The notes under the pieces are model-generated. The model worked only from the letters and a program-made list of their open reading frames with translations. It did not search any database and was not told the DNA's origin. From contig PMJT01000144.1 in NCBI GenBank assembly GCA_003158495.1, forward strand, positions 1 to 10,140: DNA of 10,140 nt, read 5' to 3'. This stretch comes from Chloroflexota bacterium (GTDB lineage: Bacteria > Chloroflexota > Limnocylindria > Limnocylindrales > CSP1-4). A program made the translations under genes and the position numbers. Shown one piece after another: positions 6,487-10,140 of this stretch (positions are counted from its first letter, which is position 1; the number at the start of each line of letters is the position of its first letter).

Positions 6487-8144
6487 GACGCGGATCCTTC
6501 TTGTGCGCGGGCAGTTTCCCGGTTAGTTATCGTCATCCTGGCGCAAGGTCCGAAGGGGCCGGTGGGCACCCGAACGGCCCTTTCGCCGTTTCCGCCCAAA
6601 TCTTCTTCCTCCGCCCAGGTTCGCGGCAGCCAGACCGTGAAGGCCGACCCCTTGCCTGGCGCGCTTTCCACCTCGATCGTGCCGCCGTGGCTCTCGACGA
6701 TCTGCAGGCTGACCGACAGGCCGAGCCCGTTGCTTTCGCCGACGACGGATCGAGTGGAGAAGAAGGGAGTGAATATCCGACCGCGCGTCCCTTCGTCCAT
6801 TCCGATGCCCTCGTCGGTGACGCGAATACCCACCCGCTCAGCCGTATCGACGGTGGCAAGGTTGAGGCGTCCGCCCCGTGGCATGGCATCGATGGCGTTG
6901 TTGAAGAGGTTCAGCAGAACCTGGCGGAAGGCGTCGGCGTCGACTTCGAGGCAGGGCAGCTCACCGTAGTCGGCGGCGATCCTGACGTCCGCGGCCGAGG
7001 CTCGGAAACGAACCAGTTCGAGGGTGGAACGGGCCAGGTCGTTGAGGTTGGTCGGGATCCGCTGCGGTTGGCGCGGTCGGGCGAACTCGAGCAGAGCCTT
7101 GACGATGGAGCGGGCCCGGACCGCCTCGTCGCGGATCACCGACGCCTCGTCGTGGCGTGGATCGTCTTCCGGCAGCTCATCCATGAGCAGCTCGGCATAG
7201 CCGAGGATCCCCGTCAGTGGGTTGTTGACTTCGTGGGCGACGGCGGCCGCAAGCTCCCCGACCGCACCGAGCTTTGAAGCCTGGACGAGCTGCTGCTGGA
7301 CCCGCTGGACTTCGACCAGCTGCGTCCGGACCCGCGCCAGCAGACCGTTGTTCTCCATCGCGACGCCGATCTGATTGGCCACGAGTTGAGCCAGGTTCAC
7401 GAAACCGGGCTCGAGGATCCTCTCGCCGCGATGGTCGAGCATATGGAGCCAGCCGAGCTCGCCGCCCCCGTGGTCGACTAACCTGATCGCCAGGCCGGCC
7501 TCAATCTCCGCCTCGGCCCCGGCCATGTGCTCCCGCGGGACCGCCGTGCCGACGATCCGGCCGCTGGCACTGAACGAAGTGATCGGTGCGCCGTTGCCGC
7601 CGAAATCGGCTCCGGACTGCGGCAACTTCCGTCGAATGCCGATGACGGAAGCCGCCAGGGGCCCGTGAGCCGCCACGACTTCCCCTTCGGCGTCTCCGTC
7701 GACTCGGACCAGGAACGATGTGGCGCCCTCGGGAGTGATGGCCTCCAGTACAGCGACGTAGTCCACCTGCCCCTCGCCGCTCAGGGCGAGGCTCTCGGAC
7801 GCCATGAGGACTCGCGCCAGCTCGTCGGCGCGGAAGCGCTGCGTCGCTTCGGCCGCAACGGCCCGTTCAACCGCGGCAGTTGTCCTCGCGTGGGCCGCGC
7901 GCAGATCTCTGATCCCGATGACAATCATGGCAGCGACGCCGACGAATCCGACGGCCAGTGCCATGACCAGAAAGCGGCTGCCGAGTTCGAGCGCATCCTC
8001 GACTGCCAGCAAACCGACGACGATGGCGAGTGGAGCGGCTGCGACGACGGCGATCCGCGCCGTGAATCCGGAGTCGGCCGGCACGCGTCCGCTGCCATGC
8101 GGAGCGGTGCCGGACATGCCGTGCTCGCGGTGCGCTGCGACCAT
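6483..8144 (-). CDS. Membrane sensor histidine kinase (GAF-like, HisKA, HATPase)
   Basis: 553 residues. Two transmembrane helices lie at about 29-49 and 57-78 with almost no external loop between them, so sensing is probably cytoplasmic or within the membrane. After a short coiled linker (80-112), residues about 113-265 look like a GAF-type sensor domain. A helix (268-292) leads into the dimerisation domain with phospho-acceptor H304 in AAVAHEVNNPLTGILGYAE. The ATPase domain shows the N box (LLNLFNNAIDA, 410-420), G1 box (DEGIGMD, 444-450), F box (FTPFFST) and G2 box (GLGLS, 473-477). Residues 510-553 are an unassigned tail. The architecture resembles NtrB/AtoS-type kinases. The ATG at 8144 is the first possible one, since an in-frame TAG lies 12 bases upstream. 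No ribosome binding site is visible. The gene ends in a 4-bp overlap with its HD-GYP regulator. Confidence 0.93.
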   Translation of the reverse strand: MVAAHREHGMSGTAPHGSGRVPADSGFTARIAVVAAAPLAIVVGLLAVEDALELGSRFLVMALAVGFVGVAAMIVIGIRDLRAAHARTTAAVERAVAAEATQRFRADELARVLMASESLALSGEGQVDYVAVLEAITPEGATSFLVRVDGDAEGEVVAAHGPLAASVIGIRRKLPQSGADFGGNGAPITSFSASGRIVGTAVPREHMAGAEAEIEAGLAIRLVDHGGGELGWLHMLDHRGERILEPGFVNLAQLVANQIGVAMENNGLLARVRTQLVEVQRVQQQLVQASKLGAVGELAAAVAHEVNNPLTGILGYAELLMDELPEDDPRHDEASVIRDEAVRARSIVKALLEFARPRQPQRIPTNLNDLARSTLELVRFRASAADVRIAADYGELPCLEVDADAFRQVLLNLFNNAIDAMPRGGRLNLATVDTAERVGIRVTDEGIGMDEGTRGRIFTPFFSTRSVVGESNGLGLSVSLQIVESHGGTIEVESAPGKGSAFTVWLPRTWAEEEDLGGNGERAVRVPTGPFGPCARMTITNRETARAQEGSAS

Positions 8145-8150
8145 GAGTGA

Positions 8151-8156
8151 ACCCTA
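8151..8156 (-). promoter_or_regulatory. Putative -10 box for leaderless kinase transcript
   Basis: Read on the - strand, TAGGGT is followed by six bases (TCACTC) and then the kinase ATG, the same geometry as at 4617-4629. It would give the kinase/HD-GYP pair its own promoter, separate from the TetR gene upstream. The 160-bp spacer (8145-8304) has no convincing -35 hexamer or T-tailed terminator. Confidence 0.45.
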
Positions 8157-8304
8157 CGGGTTGAGGGCCGCCGGTGGCATCCTCTACATGGGCGATTAAC
8201 ACTGGCCCGGACGGCGTACGCATGGTTGCTCATCGGTGAGTGAAGGAAACGCTTGCTGAGTGGCCGGCGGCCGCGCCCCGGCCCAGCGGCGGTGCCGGAA
8301 CGGG

Positions 8305-8964
8305 TCAGGCCGGCCTGGCGGCCGATCTGGCGCGGAGGTCCGCGACGGCGAAAGGAATGGCCGTCGGCGCTCCCACGAGAAGCTCCAGCAAGGCATACGC
8401 CTCACGGCGCGCGTCCTCCTCCGACACGGTGCCCTCCTCGAGAGCCCTGACCACGAAGCCGTCGATCAGCGTGACGAAGGCGGTGGCGATTCCGTCGGCG
8501 TCGATCCAGGCCGGCAGCTCGCCTCGCACGAGGGCTTCCTGGAGCACGAACCTGGAGAACGCGACCATTTCGGTCCGGCGATCTCGCAGTACCTGCCGCA
8601 GGTCGGGAGATTCGTCCGCGACCATCCAGGCGTGGGCCCGGACGCTCCGCTCGTTCACGCCCAGCACCGCTGAACCGACGGCGAAGTCGATTGCCGCTCG
8701 CAGCCGGTCCGTGACAGGCCCGAGCTCTGCCATCCGCAACCGCAGATCGGCCTTCTGGCGATCCACCTCGCAGGCGCAGGCCACGAGGAACAGCTCTTCC
8801 TTGTTCTTGAAGTAGGTGTATACGGCGCCGACCGAGAGCCCGCTGGCACGCACCACGTCCTGCACGGTCGCCCGCTGGTAGCCCATATCGCCGAAAACAT
8901 CGATAGCGGCGTCGACGATCCGTTGCCTGACTGCCTGCTCATGGGCAACCGTTACACGTGGCAT
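8305..8964 (-). CDS. TetR-family transcriptional repressor
   Basis: 219 residues, normal for the family. The N-terminal DNA-binding domain (about 9-56) has the typical pattern: RIVDAAIDVFGDMGYQRATV, then helix-turn-helix VQDVVRASGLSVGAVYTYF (34-52) and the KNKEELF cap. The C-terminal part (about 75-200) is all-helical and would form the ligand pocket and dimer interface; W113 and nearby aromatic residues may line it. I chose ATG 8964; a TTG at 8967 is also possible, and GAGG at 5-8 bases upstream serves either. It is divergent from an MMPL exporter, with operator-like inverted repeats between them. The likely role is ligand-relieved repression of that pump and of itself. Control of the downstream kinase/regulator pair is possible but not shown. 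Confidence 0.92.
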   Translation of the reverse strand: MPRVTVAHEQAVRQRIVDAAIDVFGDMGYQRATVQDVVRASGLSVGAVYTYFKNKEELFLVACACEVDRQKADLRLRMAELGPVTDRLRAAIDFAVGSAVLGVNERSVRAHAWMVADESPDLRQVLRDRRTEMVAFSRFVLQEALVRGELPAWIDADGIATAFVTLIDGFVVRALEEGTVSEEDARREAYALLELLVGAPTAIPFAVADLRARSAARPA

Positions 8965-8989
8965 CAATGTGACCTCAAAACGAACCGGT

Positions 8990-9028
8990 ATTCACCCAAT
9001 CTTAGCGCGCCCGTCCAGTGGGGTGAAT
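8990..9028. promoter_or_regulatory. TetR-gene promoter bracketed by an 8-bp inverted repeat
   Basis: On the - strand, TTCACC (9027-9022) and TAAGAT (9004-8999) are separated by 17 bp and form a fair sigma70-type promoter, with transcription expected near 8992. ATTCACCC (8990-8997) and GGGTGAAT (9021-9028) are a perfect inverted repeat with a 23-bp spacer. One arm covers the -35 box and the other the expected start point. This is consistent with autorepression (inference). Confidence 0.5.
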
Positions 9029-9048
9029 TCGCATAGCGGGACGGGTAG

Positions 9049-9078
9049 TTGACAAAAGGAATAGAGAATCCCTATTCT
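9049..9078 (+). promoter_or_regulatory. Strong sigma70-type promoter of the MMPL exporter
   Basis: A perfect -35 TTGACA (9049-9054) is separated by 18 bp from -10 TATTCT (9073-9078). This is the best promoter match in the window and points at the MMPL gene. Transcription should begin near 9085, leaving a leader of about 100 bases. Confidence 0.75.
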
Positions 9079-9080
9079 CT
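9063..9080. promoter_or_regulatory. 18-bp operator-like inverted repeat over the exporter -10 box
   Basis: AGAGAAT (9063-9069) and ATTCTCT (9074-9080) are perfect inverted arms around CCCT. A second, overlapping pair GAATAG/CTATTC occupies 9059-9064 and 9072-9077. The element covers the -10 hexamer, the position where a TetR dimer would block RNA polymerase. The adjacent divergent TetR gene is the obvious ligand. Confidence 0.65.
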
Positions 9081-9084
9081 GTGG

Positions 9085-9117
9085 GCCGGACTGGCCTCCG
9101 GCGTGGGTCGGCCGACC
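9085..9117 (+). repeat. Hairpin and palindrome at the start of the exporter leader
   Basis: GCCGGA (9085-9090) pairs with TCCGGC (9097-9102), and GGTCGGCCGACC (9106-9117) is a perfect 12-bp palindrome. Both fall in the predicted 5' leader. They may be RNA structure or a further protein site; no known riboswitch is recognised. Confidence 0.45.
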
Positions 9118-9187
9118 GTCCATCGTGGATAAGGCACTCGGGGCATTTCGTCCCGGGGTGCGTTCAACCTGGCGAAAGGGACGGTCT

Positions 9188-10140
9188 ATGTTTGGGAGAT
9201 GGGGGAGGTTCGTCTATCGCCGGAGGCGGTGGGTCGCGACACTTGCGATCCTCGTGGCCGGTATCTCATTCGGCTTCGCCGGCCGGGCTTCGTCCGTCCT
9301 CTCCACGGGCGGCTGGTATGACCCGAGCGCGGAGAGCCAGCAGGTGGCGACGCGCCTGGCGACCGACTTCGGCCAGGGCGGCAGCACGCTCGCGGTCCTG
9401 TTCCAGGACGCGGGCCGGACCGACGCAACATCGCCGGCGTTCCAGGCCGAGGTGGCCGGCGCGCTGACCGCAGTCACGGCCGACGTACGGGTTAGCAGCG
9501 TCATCGGCTACGCGCAGACCGGCAGCTCGCGGTTCATCAGCAGGACGGGCGACGCGACGTGGGTCCTGCTAAGTCTCAACCTGAACCAGGACCAGGCCAT
9601 CAAGGCCGTCGACGGCATCCGGTCCGAGATATCCGCCCCGAGCGGCATGAGCGTGTCCCTGACCGGCAGCGCCGCCCTCAGCGAGGCCATGTCCGCGCAG
9701 ACAGAACGCGACCTTGCCCGGGCCGAGACCGTTTCACTACCCATAGCTCTGGTCATCCTGCTGCTCGTCTTCGGGTCGCTTGTCGCGGCCGGGCTGCCGC
9801 TGTTCGTGGCCGGCCTGACCATCCCGACGAGCCTCGCCATCGTGTGGATCCTGGCCCAACGCATCACGATGAGCGTCTTTGTGACGAGCGTGGTGACGAT
9901 GCTGGGTCTCGCTCTCGCGATCGACTATTCCCTGTTCATGGTTAGCCGCTTCCGCGAGGAACTGGCCTGCGGCGCCACTGTCGAGGAAGCCATCGAGCGT
10001 ACGGTCGCGACGAGCGGCAAGGCCGTTGCCTTCTCCGGCACGGCGGTCGCGATCGGCCTGTCCGGACTGCTGCTCTTCCGCGCGCCGACGCTCAGCTCGA
10101 TGGGCATCGGCGGCGCGCTGATCGCCCTCTGCTCCGTCGC
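9188..10140 (+). CDS. MMPL-family transporter (RND superfamily), 5' part
   Basis: Starts at ATG 9188, preceded by AAGGGA six bases upstream, and stays open to the right edge: 317 residues visible of a family usually about 700 or more. The basic N-terminus (RRRRW) leads into helix 1 (about 17-34). An extracytoplasmic porter domain (about 40-180) follows, then helices at about 183-203, 205-224, 230-250 and 277-297. GLALAIDYSLFMVSRFREEL (240-259) is the family hallmark, with D246-Y247 as the proton-relay Asp-Tyr pair of MmpL proteins. Such pumps use the proton gradient to export lipids, siderophores or hydrophobic drugs across the inner membrane. Divergence from a TetR gene suggests induction by its own substrate. 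Whether it is a lipid exporter or a YdfJ-like multidrug pump cannot be judged from this half. Confidence 0.93.
   Translation, partial: MFGRWGRFVYRRRRWVATLAILVAGISFGFAGRASSVLSTGGWYDPSAESQQVATRLATDFGQGGSTLAVLFQDAGRTDATSPAFQAEVAGALTAVTADVRVSSVIGYAQTGSSRFISRTGDATWVLLSLNLNQDQAIKAVDGIRSEISAPSGMSVSLTGSAALSEAMSAQTERDLARAETVSLPIALVILLLVFGSLVAAGLPLFVAGLTIPTSLAIVWILAQRITMSVFVTSVVTMLGLALAIDYSLFMVSRFREELACGATVEEAIERTVATSGKAVAFSGTAVAIGLSGLLLFRAPTLSSMGIGGALIALCSV

Noticed and set aside
5761..6969. 402-codon + strand open frame antisense to kinase and regulator
   Set aside because: No recognisable domain; it crosses the boundary of two well-supported - strand genes and is explained as a shadow of them.
8262..8283. 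GGCCGG/CCGGCC hairpin after the TetR stop as a terminator
   Set aside because: Six-pair GC stem with a 10-base loop and no T-run close enough on the - strand; not distinguishable from chance at this base composition.
8306..8317. 12-bp palindrome CAGGCCGGCCTG at the end of the TetR gene
   Set aside because: It lies within coding sequence and the stop codon, consists mainly of GGCC repeats common in this DNA, and has no T-tract on either side.
9081..9467. 128-codon + frame in the MMPL leader and 5' region
   Set aside because: It overlaps the true MMPL frame (from 9188), which has a transmembrane helix and the family's Asp-Tyr motif.

Overview
The window is GC-rich, densely coded bacterial chromosome. 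It contains no insertion sequence, integrase, CRISPR array, tRNA or rRNA that I can see. The lineage cannot be fixed from 10 kb. High GC, two genes that look leaderless (TANNNT box six bases before ATG), an HD-GYP response regulator, an MMPL pump and DUF4432/cyclase-type catabolic genes fit a soil or freshwater Chloroflexota or Actinomycetota-like organism. That placement is an inference.

Left part (1-3532, all +): the 3' end of a cyclase-family metal-dependent hydrolase, a 12-helix APC-superfamily amino acid/amine permease, a strong hairpin terminator, and a DUF4432 protein (aldose-1-epimerase-like fold). This looks like a small-molecule uptake and catabolism block. The permease and hydrolase could share a substrate, but the sequence does not name it.

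Middle part (3533-5220, all +): a small DUF2171/PRC-barrel-like protein, an OsmC-family thiol peroxidase with both catalytic cysteines, and a six-helix small membrane protein. They are separated by short spacers rich in inverted repeats and look like individually transcribed stress or housekeeping genes.

Right part (5221-10140): on the - strand, in transcription order, are a TetR-family repressor, a membrane histidine kinase and a receiver/HD-GYP response regulator. The kinase and regulator overlap by ATGA and form a two-component system whose predicted output is cyclic-di-GMP breakdown. Divergent from the TetR gene is an MMPL-family exporter that runs off the right edge. The 223-bp divergent spacer holds a near-consensus promoter (TTGACA-18-TATTCT) for the exporter, with an 18-bp inverted repeat over its -10 box. 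This is a classic arrangement for a drug- or lipid-responsive efflux switch.

I found no clearly unprecedented system. The best leads are the TetR operator architecture, the evenly spaced three-cysteine C-terminal extension of the HD-GYP regulator, the uncharacterised hydrolase/permease/DUF4432 block, and the run of four inverted repeats upstream of the OsmC gene.
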